This document shows, one piece after another, positions 1 through 9,767 of a stretch of 64,000 nt of DNA (position 1 is the stretch's first letter; each line of letters begins with the position of its first letter). This stretch comes from Glebionis coronaria. Lineage: Eukaryota; Streptophyta; Magnoliopsida; Asterales; Asteraceae. A program made the position numbers and the translations under genes. Under the pieces are notes generated by a model. It saw only the letters and a list, made by a program, of their open reading frames with translations, was not told the DNA's origin and did no database searches. The stretch lies in the NCBI GenBank assembly GCA_025667525.1, contig CM046874.1, positions 278,874,380 through 278,938,379 of the forward strand, given 5' to 3'.

Positions 1-849
1 TCCCCACGTGGTATCTTCATTAACCAAGATAAGTATGCTTAAGAGATACTTAAAAAGCATGGTATGACCTCATGTGCTCGCGTTGGTACACCATTGTCGA
101 CCAAATCCCTAGATGCTGACTTGTACTCATATCCCGTAGATCAAACACGCTATCGCAGTATGATCGGGTCACTTATGTACCTTACAGCCAGCATGCCTGA
201 TATTCATCATGCCACATGCTATTGTGCACGATATCAAGCCAGACCTACTCAAAAGCACCTCAAAGAGGTTAAACTGATCTTTCGGTACCTTAAGAATACC
301 ATTCACATGGGACTCTGGTATCCAAAGGAAACCGGTTTTCATCTAACAGCTTTTTCAGATTCTGATCACGCAGGTTGCCTGGATAGTCGAAAAAGCACTT
401 CTGGTAGTGTACAATTTCTAGGGGAAGACAAACTTGTGAGCTGGTCGTCAAAGAAGCAGGATTGTACTTCGCTTTCATTAGCTGAAGCGGAATATGTGGC
501 TCTATCCGCGTGTTGTGCTCAAGTCCTCTGGATGAGAACTCAACTCACGGATTATGGCTTCCACTTTGATAAAATACCTATGTATTGTGACTCAAAGTCG
601 GCCATAACCATCTCTTGCAATCCGGTTCAACACTCACGTACCAAGCACATCGCAGTCAGATATCACTTCATCAACGAACAAGTGGAACGTGGTGTCGTGG
701 AATTATACTTTGTCAGAACTGAGTACCAGATAGCAGACTTGTTTACAAAAGCCCTATCACAAAACAGGTTTCAGTATCTCGTTGGTCGTCTTGGTATGAA
801 GTATATGACTCCAGAAGACTTGGAGGTTATGGAAAATGAAGCTGCTTGA
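1..849 (+). pseudogene. copia reverse transcriptase C-terminus and RNase H (element A)
   Basis: The frame is open from base 1 except for a TAA at 40-42, where the related copy in element G (near 63730) has CAA. The 261 codons from the ATG at 64 to 849 hold the last part of reverse transcriptase (YRSMIGSLMYLTASMPDI, CARYQARPT) and a copia RNase H domain. RNase H would remove the RNA strand during cDNA synthesis in the virus-like particle. Motifs seen in order: AFSDSDHAGCLDSRKSTSG, SLAEAEYVALSA, YCDSKSAI, and KHIAVRYHFINE. The last normally carries the fourth catalytic acidic residue (HIDVRYHF-type), but here it is alanine. The 3' end and stop look intact. With one nonsense codon and one lost catalytic residue the gene should be inactive. 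The family is certain; inactivity is inferred. Confidence 0.9.
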
Positions 850-863
850 TATTCTCTCATAAT

Positions 864-1160
864 GACTTCTAAGCGCATCACAACTTAGGACTCGGACCTC
901 AACTAAGGAAAGTTTATCTCGGACGATAACTTATCCTTCTCAACGAGAAATTCATATTTCTTGGTCATGAGCTTCTCAAAAAAAAATTCAATGTTTTTAA
1001 GTTCATGAAAAACGACTTCTAAATAAATGTCAGCTTAGAACTCGAACTTCAACTTAAGGAGAGTTTATCACGGATGATAACTTATCCGACACAACGGTAA
1101 ATTAATATTTCTCGATCATGAGCTAGTCACAAAACAATCAAAGTTTTGAGCTCATGAAAA
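864..1160 (+). repeat. imperfect tandem duplication, about 150-bp unit, two copies
   Basis: The unit beginning GACTTCTAA at 864 is repeated at 1014. Both contain, in the same order, a CTTAG(A/G)ACTCG(G/A)AC block, AGTTTATC(T/A)CGGA, GATAACTTATCC, and a TCATGAGCT block. The copies differ by substitutions and small indels, so the duplication is old. It lies just after the RNase H stop of element A. Confidence 0.75.
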
Positions 1161-2493
1161 TCAGACCCGAAAGAGAAGTGTACGCTTCAGTGCGCTTTCT
1201 CTAAGAAATAGAAGAGAAGTCTTCTATCATGATTTTTTTGAAACCATTGAACACAATTTTTCAAGAATTTCTCAAAAGGTTTTTCTAAATCTTTCAAAAT
1301 TGTGTGTTCAACACTCCCTTCCTAGTAATATGGTTTTTATATCTCAAAATTGTCATATGTTATTTTGATCAATTTTTGAGGGGGGACGTTTTAAGAATCA
1401 AGCCTTTAATGTTGTTGGGTACATCTCAGATATTGTCATACTTTATGTATCCAACACATTCCAAAAACGGTTTAAAACTGTCATATGTAATATACCATCT
1501 CGGATAAGGCATCTCAACTCCGTCCCTCAACATATTTTGTGGTGTCGTTTCTCAAAATTTTGTCAAACTTTTGTTTCAAGACACACATATATTGTTGAGG
1601 GTGAGCATCCCGACTGAAAAAGTTTCATGATTCATGCGTGCACACATGTTTCTCTCCCAATCTGTTTTCAGAAATTGTCATATTTTAATCAATTGGTATC
1701 TCTAATATTATGTTTTTATATTAGAGATAAGGGAAGAAAATGTGATTAAAATGTAATATATCGCAACATGTGATCTTAAAAACTCAAGTGCAACTCTTTC
1801 CTTCGCATGCTAAACTATTTCGTATATTGATGCATGTGTGTAGGGGGAGTATTTCGGAAATGTAAAACTTTCAAAGTGTTAAAAGTTTTGATTTTTATCA
1901 AGCACTTTGAATGGTTTTCAATGGTTTTATGGTTACGATCTTTACCCAAAACAACCTACTATCCACGACGGAACGATGGAGTCAAAAGGTGTTTTAGGAT
2001 AGGAAACTAAGTCCTATGATCCAACCAGAACCGGAGGGATCTACCCAAGGACATTCTATAGCTAGAAATAGTTGTCCTTAGGAAAGATGGAGTGGAATGA
2101 AGCTGAATGCGGACCAATTACTTAAGTTAGCACTGGAAAAATCACAACAAGGTGCTAGTGATGACGTATTGGTAAGCATTAAAGGAGTTGAATATTTTAT
2201 GCAACTTAGGCAGAAACCGGGTTAACACATCTATCGAAGACAAGTGTCATGGACCCAGTGATGCGATGCACAACCCTTCCCAAGCCATCCGAGTTTTTCT
2301 CAAAACAAACTTGTCTCATTGTCACGGAGATCAACACGTATCTATTGACTTTCTCACTCCGAGTTAGTTAATACTAAAAAGGTGGCAGTCTGCTCCAGCT
2401 TCCGATTACCAAAATGCACTTATTGACTCTAGAGCCAAACGAGATCTATCTATCATCTCATTAGGACACAATCGAGTCATACGCATTATCCTT

Positions 2494-2880
2494 GTGATAT
2501 TGCCAGAACATCTGAGTGATACGATTCACAGTGAAGATGGAAATCCTGCTTGAGCCAGCATCAAACAAGCTCATGGTAGGTAACTTGTGCACTTCTAAAC
2601 GAATCAAACTTGTGAGAACTAGAATGCAACTAAGTTTGGATTCTTAATTGATTCAAACTTGATTCCAGGTTTCTTCCCAAAATCTATGTGATCTTGCCAG
2701 AACATTTAGAGTGACACTCTTTAGTGCTCACAGTGATGAATGGAAATCCTTCCAGTGTCAACACCAAACAGCACTGCGGTAGGTGACTCGCAAGATTCTC
2801 TATGAAGCAAGCTTGTGACAAACTAGAAAGCAATAATGGTGCGATTCTTTTAGAATCAAACTTGTTCCAGGAAATCTGAA
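2494..2880 (+). repeat. imperfect tandem duplication, about 194-bp unit, two copies
   Basis: GTGATATTGCCAGAACAT at 2494 recurs as GTGATCTTGCCAGAACAT at 2688. Each is followed by a TCACAGTGA(A/T)GA block, a TGGAAATCCT block, a CAAACA(A/G)C block, GGTAGGT(A/G)ACT, and an AATCAAACTTG(A/T)T block. The copies are clearly related but diverged. Function unknown; this is inside the 3' non-coding region of element A. Confidence 0.75.
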
Positions 2881-3470
2881 TTGACGACTCTAATCAAACG
2901 GATAATTTATCCTTATGATTGACTCTTTACGTTCACAGTTTTCTTTGAGACGGTCGAGTAAAGAGAACTGGCTACTATCGCCGGGAAACCCTGTCAAGGA
3001 GGTTCTTAATCGAATCTACCCGATCACAGGTACGGTATATAATACCGTCTAACGGTCTTCACCGACCGGAGGTAAAACACTACCGAGTTAGGGTGAAATC
3101 TTCAAAGCCATTTCGTTTGTGTCTATATATGTTGATGCATATCAAGAAGGTGGCGTAGCTGTGTAACTGATGTCGATTCAGAAGTCATAAGAGCACAAGA
3201 TGGCGATAATCAAGATACTTAAGAATGGAAGAATGTAATAGGTCATCTTGTCACAAGAGCTCAAGATGAACACTCTCAAGAATAGATTGAAGATATCAAG
3301 CACTCAAAGTCAAATGACAAAGGCTCAAGATAAAGATCATAAAGGCATGAAGGAACAAAACAGTTACAAACAAGATCAAGACAAAGATACAAGACCTAAG
3401 AAGGAAGATCACCTCCACAAGAATGTATTCACTCAATCATCTTATGCATTTTAAAAATGACCAATACATT

Positions 3471-3478
3471 GGGGGAGA
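3471..3478 (+). other. polypurine tract of element A
   Basis: A GGGGGAGA run sits directly before the 3' LTR, the position where plus-strand DNA synthesis is primed. It is an all-purine run next to sequence homologous to the start of the LTR of element G. Confidence 0.7.
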
Positions 3479-3479
3479 T

Positions 3480-3882
3480 TTTTAGCCCTATATTTTATAT
3501 AGTCGAACAAGAATGTAATAGGTCATCTTAGTCGTTAAAGGTCTTGTATTGTAATAGGTTAGTCTTGAAAACCGGGCTTGGACTTTAAGCTAATATTGTA
3601 TAAGTTAGGGGCTCTAAGCCCAAGACAAGCCAAGCCCGGCCCATGGAAACAAACCCACGGCCCATGGAAATCCCATGTGGTTTTTCGGTATATATACCCT
3701 CTTCCATGTGTGGAAGAGGGTGTTGGTTCATTTCTTTTCACCTAGTAAAAGTGTAACCTTCCACCACTCTCTCTACTTTCTCTTTCTAGTTTCTCTCTCT
3801 AACTTTCTTCTCTTTCTCTCTCTAAATCTTGTGTTATGGATTGATATCGGAATAACAACCTTGTTGTTGGTCTAAAAAATTA
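3480..3882 (+). repeat. 3' LTR of element A (copia)
   Basis: It aligns with the 5' LTR of element G: an AAGCC-type start, TCGAACAAGAATG near 3502, a GGGCTT block, a TATATATACCC box near 3691, GGGTGTTGGT just after a hairpin, CT-rich tracts, and an ATCTAAAAAAT-like end. The terminal TG is mutated (TT), and the last roughly 10 bases diverge from G, so the right boundary is uncertain by about 10 bases. Confidence 0.75.
3697..3720 (+). other. perfect 10-bp hairpin beside the LTR TATA box (element A)
   Basis: CCCTCTTCCA (3697-3706) pairs perfectly with TGGAAGAGGG (3711-3720) across a TGTG loop, directly after a TATATATA-type box. A different but equally perfect stem occupies the same place in the LTR of element G (55671-55694). 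Confidence 0.85.
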
Positions 3883-3885
3883 GAA

Positions 3886-4383
3886 GATGCTCTATGGGCC
3901 TTTCGTACCACATTCAAAACACCAACTAGAACCACACCGTACAAGCTCTTCTATGGAAAAACATGCCACTTACCAATAGAAATTGAACATCGTGCATATT
4001 GGGAACTTAAGAACTACAACCCTGATCTTATTACAGCTGGAGAAAAATGTATATTTAAACTTCATGAGTTAGATGAATTTCGACGTCAAGCTTATGAAAG
4101 TTCACGTTTATATAAAGAACGAACCAAAGTTTGGCATGATCGCAAACTACGACAAAGAAAAGAATTCAAACATGGAGAGAAAGTACCTCTCTTTATCTCG
4201 AAATATAAGTTCAAGCAACCTAAGCTTACTTCAAGATGGACTGGACCTTATACAGTGAAACACCAATAATCATCTGGATATGTTGAACTCTACGGTAGAG
4301 ACAATACCACTTTTATTGTCAATGGACATAGACTAAAGCTCTACCATGAAGAAGAAAACTGTAATGAATTCGATGAAGAATAA
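3886..4383 (+). pseudogene. gypsy integrase C-terminal region (element B)
   Basis: Read in the frame of 3886, the sequence starts in mid-protein with DALWAFRTTFKTPTRTTPY and continues through YGKTCHLPIEIEHRAYWEL, HDRKLRQRKEFKHGEKV and SRWTGPYTV. This is the end of the integrase core plus the C-terminal DNA-binding part of Ty3/gypsy integrase, which joins cDNA to chromosomal DNA. A TAA at 4267-4269 interrupts it. The same frame then continues (SGYVELYG, FIVNGHRLKLYHEEEN) to a TAA at 4381-4383. The start is lost to the insertion of element A. It is comparable to 37907-38412 of element C but a different family. Confidence 0.88.
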
Positions 4384-5609
4384 ATCCCCTTCTTTTTAAA
4401 ATAAAATCGACTAGTTTAATCTAGCTGAAGACTCTATACTTAGCGCTTCTCGGAAGGCAATCCGTATTTTGTCCCCCACTTTTCACCTTAAGTGTGGAGG
4501 AGGACTTGTAAAATAAATAAAACCGTCCTTGTATATATTTTGCATGTGTTTTTTGTTTTATGATATCATGCAGGAAAATGGAAAACTTGGAGCTCTAAGC
4601 TGGATTCATCTCTTGAAGTCCCGCAATTTTCTACCCCCGGGAAGTTCTCATTTCCCTTTGCATTTTTCCTATTTTTAATTTTTATCAGTTATCACCTCGA
4701 GGACGATGTTCACCTTAAGTGTGGAGGAGGAGACAAATAGGAAAAATAATAATAAAGAATAAATTTCCTCCACATGAAAATCTTTTTGGAAAATAAAATA
4801 AAATATATATATTTTGAAAATATATAAAGTTTTAGCAAAGCAAAAATCTCATTGATTGACACTATAACTAAGCACAAAAAACATCCACCAAATATGTGAG
4901 AAAACCTAGCCTTATATTTCTCTATTTTGTGTGAAAGCCAATAATCTAGTATGCTTCATAATTTGTGCTTGATCATCATTTACTAAACCGCAGTGAGGTT
5001 AATTTATAGATATTTTCGAAAAGAGGGAAAATAAATCACCATTTTCTCATTTTAGTTAAGCTACACTGGCTTGCTAAAATATGTTGTAGTCGTACCTATG
5101 TGCTATATTATCCCTTGTGCTATTATCTCGATAAGATGCCTATCCAATTGTCAAGTCGAAAAAGTATAAATGACGTTCTCGTAAAAAAAGAAAAAAAAAG
5201 AAAAAGAATAAAGTATTCTAGTATAGTTGTTCTACGACTTTGACAAGGCATATTTTGTTCTAAACCCTCATTATTATCATGCTTTGCTTCTTTGAAAATT
5301 TATTTGGTTCTCACCCCGCAACGGTTATGTTTATGTGTCATGTACAAACCTATGGTACCTATCTATTTTAATGACCGAGCTACTTGAGTGTTATCTTACG
5401 TTTACCCTTTGTGATTGACATTTGTGTGAACTTAAATCCAAACACTATCCATGTGAGGTGCTGAAATTATTTTGTCATTTGCTTTTCCTACTTATAAAAA
5501 TTTAATCATTTTCCTATCATACCTCACAATACGTAAAAGTTATAAAAAGCTGATTTGTTTTCTCACTTTGATTGCTTGAGGGCAAGCAATAGCTAAGTGT
5601 GGAGGAATT
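4384..5609 (+). other. 3' non-coding region and polypurine tract of element B
   Basis: This AT-rich region has no recognised coding sequence. The motif AAGTGTGGAGGA appears at about 4489, 4717 and 5595. The last copy runs straight into the LTR start and is taken as the polypurine tract. A-rich runs near 5185-5212 are simple sequence. Duplicated polypurine-type motifs between pol and the 3' LTR are also seen in element C. Confidence 0.65.
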
Positions 5610-6812
5610 TGATAACGACCTAAATATACATATTCAACCCATTATAATAATGCCACTTTGTATTATAAATAAGAGCTTTCAATACTTAATATATTGCGTT
5701 TTACATGCAGGCATAAAGTATGAAGAAGCAAAGTGAAGAAATACAAAGAAGGGTCCTTAATGTGCAAATAAACAAAACTATTGAAAGAAGATTCTGGAAC
5801 GCACAAAAGTGCGGTGCACAATGTCAGAACTGCAACGCACATTCCCGTCTCTAAAGTGTGGCGCACTTTGCGAGAAGTGCAACACACAGTTTCTCTCAGC
5901 CAGCACTATAAATAGAGGCCCCTTCTATTCATTTTACACATCTCTCAACTACTACTCTATAAATCTGAGTATTCTTAGCTTTCTTATTGATATTTTAGTA
6001 TTATCCACTTTTGGGAAATACTTGTAAATAGAGTATTCTACTCTTTGATTCTTGGGGAAACGATACAATCGTGACACTTGTGTGCTCGTTCATTCAATCA
6101 ATCTGGGTATGATGTTCTCTTACTCTTTTCCATTTGTTACTATGATTACTATGTTAGGCTAAGCTATTTGTGACTATATGGGTATGTGACTATGATTAGT
6201 GATGATGCTATGATATGATCCTTTATTACTGATTTCAAGCTAATGTTGTAGAACCATTTTACCACCTATTTCTATAAACCATATTTTTATCTAGAGTTGA
6301 TTTGTTACGATAGTTTGGCATTTAGAAACGCAAATTGTTATAATAAGTTTTTAAAGACTTGTCTATGGTTTTGAATCTTTGGTTGGAGAAATCTGCTTAG
6401 AAACTTTGATAAAATATTGAACTCGCTGGCAACTTGTTTTGAGCTTAGTCTCTTAAATGAACATAAGTCTTGAATCACCCTAAAGTAAATTGTGCAAACG
6501 CCATTTCGACGAAAAAGGATTATCAATCTTTACCTATATAAACATATCTCTGTCATTATTATCATAATTACGAACTCATACGAACTATTCCATATTAGTC
6601 ATACTTGTTACTATTGTTATTTATTTCAATCGTTTCTTTCTTCAATTATTATATTGATTACCAAAACAAAACTAAGTCTCAGCGAACGATCCTGGCTTAC
6701 CACTACAAGCTATATTACGAACGAAAGGGTATACTTGCCCGTGATTGTATTCTAGTCCCTTATTTTGTCTAAATCTTGTAATATAAATTTAAGACTTGCG
6801 AAACGAACATCA
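5610..6812 (+). repeat. 3' LTR of element B (gypsy), about 1.2 kb
   Basis: It starts TGATAACGACC right after a GTGGAGGAATT purine run and ends ...GAACATCA (or three bases earlier at ...GAACA) where element C's LTR sequence begins. The end is ambiguous because TCAAA is shared by both. A TATAAATAG box at 5907-5915 followed by GAGGCCCC is the likely promoter. Open frames inside show no domain. Confidence 0.75.
5907..5915 (+). promoter_or_regulatory. TATA box in LTR of element B
   Basis: TATAAATAG followed by a GC-rich GAGGCCCC stretch, about 300 bp inside the LTR. This is the usual layout of a plant LTR promoter. Predicted from sequence only. Confidence 0.5.
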
Positions 6813-9224
6813 AATGGCCTAAATATAAGATATATTGAAGACAAGGACCAAAAATGAAGAATTGAAAAGTTAAAGGACTAAATCTGCCAACTTGCAAAGT
6901 TCATACTTAACCTAGCAAAATGGACCAACAGAAATCAAGAGAAAGGCCTCACACGGATTCCGATCCGGTTTAACACTTTTCAACCAATAGAATTGCAAGA
7001 AAAAGGATCACATGGATCACCACATCACCCCACTTTTTCAGAGCCAGTCAGCAAAAAAGAGCCAATAAGAGAGTGACACGTTCCACTCTCATAACTCATC
7101 ACTTTCAACAAACGGGGAAGGGGCTAGAGGCCATTTCAGAAGACGATTCAACATGAAACTTGCTCGTCTTGGAAAGACGAATCCAATGGTACCAATCTCA
7201 TGCCTTGCCTTTCACTTAATCAAAAACACCCAATTCATGCCCAAACCCTAACCCACGTGTCCAAGTTTAATTGGGCACTTTGGCTGTCACAACTGACACG
7301 CCTGTCACTTCATACATTCCTTACCTCGCCCACACGAAAACCCACCTACCCTCACTCTCTCTCACTCCCTATAAATACCCCCACACTCCTCAGACCTCTC
7401 ATTTCCTTTTTCCAGCTTTAATTTTAGCTTTATTTTCTCTGAATTTAGCTAAAATATGTAGTTAGTTTAGTCTTTGTAATCTCTTTTCAAAGTTGTACTC
7501 AAATTCACAGTTATTAATAAAATTCCAGTTTATGTTACTATTCATCTATCGTCTTCAAATTTCTAGCCTTCTCTAGTGTTTGAATTGTTAATTTTTTTGC
7601 TGAATCGTGTTATAGAGCTTAGTTATAAGCTCTAGGAACTTGTTTGATGCTGTTTGGTTAAGATTTGAAGATTTGCAAATTTTTAGAGGGAAATTTGTTT
7701 TTAAATCACACAGATCTTGATTATGTGTGATTTTGTGGTTGATTTGTGTTGAAAGAAGTTAGAGTAGGTTAGTGGAGTGAGGATTCGGCTTGATCTTTAT
7801 CAAAGGAGGCCTGGATGTTTTGTAATCTCTTATTTCAGTTTTTAGGCAAAAACTAGGTTATGTGATCTGCTATGTTCTTGTGTTTTGGTTAAGTTTGCTT
7901 GCTCAGATCTGGTTATTGTGTGTTGTTTTAGTTGTTTGAATACTTGTTTTAGTTGTCTCATCACTAGATGTAGCACTTGCTTCATTAAATCTACTTAAAT
8001 CAACCTTAAGGACTGTTTGGATTGAGGATTTTTGATTTTGTGTTTGAGTCTTGTGTTATGAGTTTGTATGCATCAGTTTAGACTTCATATTAGCACCTAG
8101 AAACAATCAAAGTTTTGGTATAATACAAAGTCAAACAGGTTCTTACTTGCAAATTGGTTCAAGTTTTCTGTCATAAAACATTGCTCATCAGTCATCTTTC
8201 AATCTTAATAAATCCTTCATTAATCTGTGTTAGAATTTAAATTTTGGTTTTCTGAATAGCTTATAGGTCACTTAATAAGTTTCTAGTTATTTGTTAAGCC
8301 TAATAACACATAGATAAGTCCAGATTTGAGCTCAAAAGTAGCTGTTCATCATAGTTTAAAGTGTTTGCTTATTTGATTTTCAAACTAGCTTATTGTATGT
8401 TAAACTGGCTTATGTCCTTCATTAAAGTTGCGCAAACATAGCTTAATAGTAGATCTGGAGCTTTTGAAGCTTATTGGAGAAAGTCAAAAAGTCAAAGTTG
8501 CTTAAAAATAACTGATTTAGATTTTAAGCTTGAACTTCTTATTTAGTGATTAAATTTTAAATCTAGCAAATATTCCATTAGTTTTGTCAGTTTTTTAGTT
8601 AATATAGAAAGAATCAGCTCTTAGAATAAGCTAGATAAGAAGAAACAACTTTTTGTGCTTATTTGAAAATCGGTTTGAGAGTTTGAGATTATTACAAAAG
8701 TAATTGATTTTCCCTAGCTTATTTTGGATTTGAAATCTTTTGCAAGTGGTTTGAACTTATTTGGTTCAGTATTAAGCTAGATATCAACTTATTCTTATTA
8801 AGCCCGTTTTAAGTTTATTGTTTGTGTTATTCGCAATCTAGTCCTTTGCTTTGTCGAGTTTTTGTTTATTTCACGTTTAGCTAATTGCATCTTAGTCCTT
8901 AATCTTTCATTCTTATTTTTAAAAGGCCCAAATAAACTCTGAGCTGGGTAGTTTATTGGGCCAATTTAGGCTTGGGTAACATTCGGCTTAAATGGGTTTC
9001 AGGCTATGTTTTGGGCTAGGCTAGTTAAGTTTTAAATCCAGTTTTATATAGTTTTCAAATTTCAAATTTAACTTTTCATTTTAATTAATTAAAAATAGTT
9101 TTATTAAATATAAAAATATTACAAAATTCTAAAAATAAAAAAAATATTTTTAATCTTTTGGTATTTTTACATTTTAAATTTGGGATATTTTTATGTTTTG
9201 CATTTTAATAGCTTATTACTTGCA
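6813..9224 (+). repeat. 5' LTR of element C, 5'-truncated
   Basis: Aligned with the 3' LTR from about 40687 onward. A 205-bp sample at the left end shows about 14 differences (roughly 7%). The first roughly 230 bp of the LTR are absent, replaced by the end of element B. Homology ends near ...TTACTTGCA at 9224; sequence after that differs from the 3' copy. No gene is seen. The open frames at 7200-7465 match ones in the 3' LTRs only because the LTRs are copies. Confidence 0.8.
7370..7521 (+). promoter_or_regulatory. TATA box and polyadenylation-type signal in 5' LTR of element C
   Basis: TATAAATA at 7370-7377 sits after a CT-rich stretch. AATAAA follows at 7516-7521. The same pair is present in the 3' LTR copies (TATA at 41241 and 49066). 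This arrangement marks the probable transcription start and R region. Prediction only. Confidence 0.5.
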
Positions 9225-9767
9225 TTTTAAGAACCCCAATACACAATATTCCATAAGAACCCCAATACATAAGATTCCATAAGTATGGCGTTCCGGTTCC
9301 ATATACGTGTATCGATCAAAGAAAATAAGAGGCAAAAATACATAAATACTTTCGTTAAGAAAGAATTAGAAAAACTACAAACTTTAAGGTGAATAGAAAA
9401 GCGACGTGCTATAAAAGGCCGTGTAAGGGAAGCTAGTTACTTAAGTGCTTCGCGCCACCACATTCCCCCCGTTCACTTGTGAGTATTTTGAGAAGGAAGG
9501 CTCATCGAGGGTTTTGCCACCCAAGTAGTATTAAGTATATATTTTCTTGTAGCATTTTGATATTGAACCCCGAGAGGGTTAATCCCTTCCCTTTCAAAGT
9601 CAACAAGGGCAATCCCCTTACTCCTTGGTTTTCGTTGTATGCGCACTCGCGCGCGTACACCCATACCAAGTGGTGTACCTAATTCTTCGAATTCTTCTAA
9701 AACGAAGAAGAAGAACAAATAGACCGTTAATCAAGCCGATCCTGAGAATCGAGCTTTTGACACTACG
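9225..9767 (+). other. leader of element C between 5' LTR and gag
   Basis: It carries a 26-bp unit AAGAACCCCAATACA... in two copies (9229 and 9255), then sequence with no recognised coding region. No convincing tRNA primer-binding site follows the LTR end, so either the boundary was altered by a small rearrangement or the primer site is mutated beyond recognition. Confidence 0.5.

Larger units (their letters stand above)
850..3470 (+). other. long 3' non-coding region of element A
   Basis: About 2.6 kb between the pol stop and the polypurine tract holds no recognisable coding region. Small open frames here (for example 1304-1507 and 3248-3454) show no domain. It does contain two internal imperfect tandem duplications (864-1160 and 2494-2880) and additional G-rich polypurine-like runs near 1378-1386 and 1842-1850. 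Long regions between RNase H and the 3' LTR occur in some copia lineages, where they can carry an extra frame. None is visible here. Confidence 0.7.
1..3882 (+). mobile_element. Element A: Ty1/copia LTR retrotransposon, 3' part
   Basis: The window opens inside the reverse transcriptase/RNase H end of a copia element on the + strand. It continues through about 2.6 kb of non-coding DNA, a polypurine tract (3471-3478) and a 3' LTR (about 3480-3882). Immediately to the right, integrase sequence of an unrelated gypsy element starts in mid-domain at 3886, so A appears inserted in B. The 5' half and 5' LTR lie outside the window, so the target duplication cannot be checked. The LTR is homologous to the 5' LTR of element G (55452-55844), and the coding part is homologous to 63680-64000. 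Confidence 0.88.
3883..6812 (+). mobile_element. Element B: Ty3/gypsy LTR retrotransposon, 3' part
   Basis: It comprises an integrase C-terminal fragment (3886-4383), about 1.2 kb of 3' non-coding DNA with repeated AAGTGTGGAGGA motifs, a polypurine tract and a 3' LTR (5610-6812). The left part is cut off by element A and must lie beyond the window if A is a simple insertion. To the right, the sequence switches to the LTR of element C about 230 bp downstream of that LTR's start. B is therefore best read as inserted in C's 5' LTR. The Athila-like clade is suggested by the integrase tail and LTR style, but only a fragment is available. Confidence 0.8.

Noticed and set aside
3248..3454. Lys/Gln/Asp-rich 68-codon frame before the 3' LTR of A
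   Set aside because: Low-complexity AAG/GAT/CAA sequence without a domain. It is next to the polypurine tract and has no support as a gene.
5184..5212. A-rich run considered as the tail of a LINE or SINE
   Set aside because: No LINE/SINE body and no target duplication. It sits inside the 3' non-coding DNA of element B.
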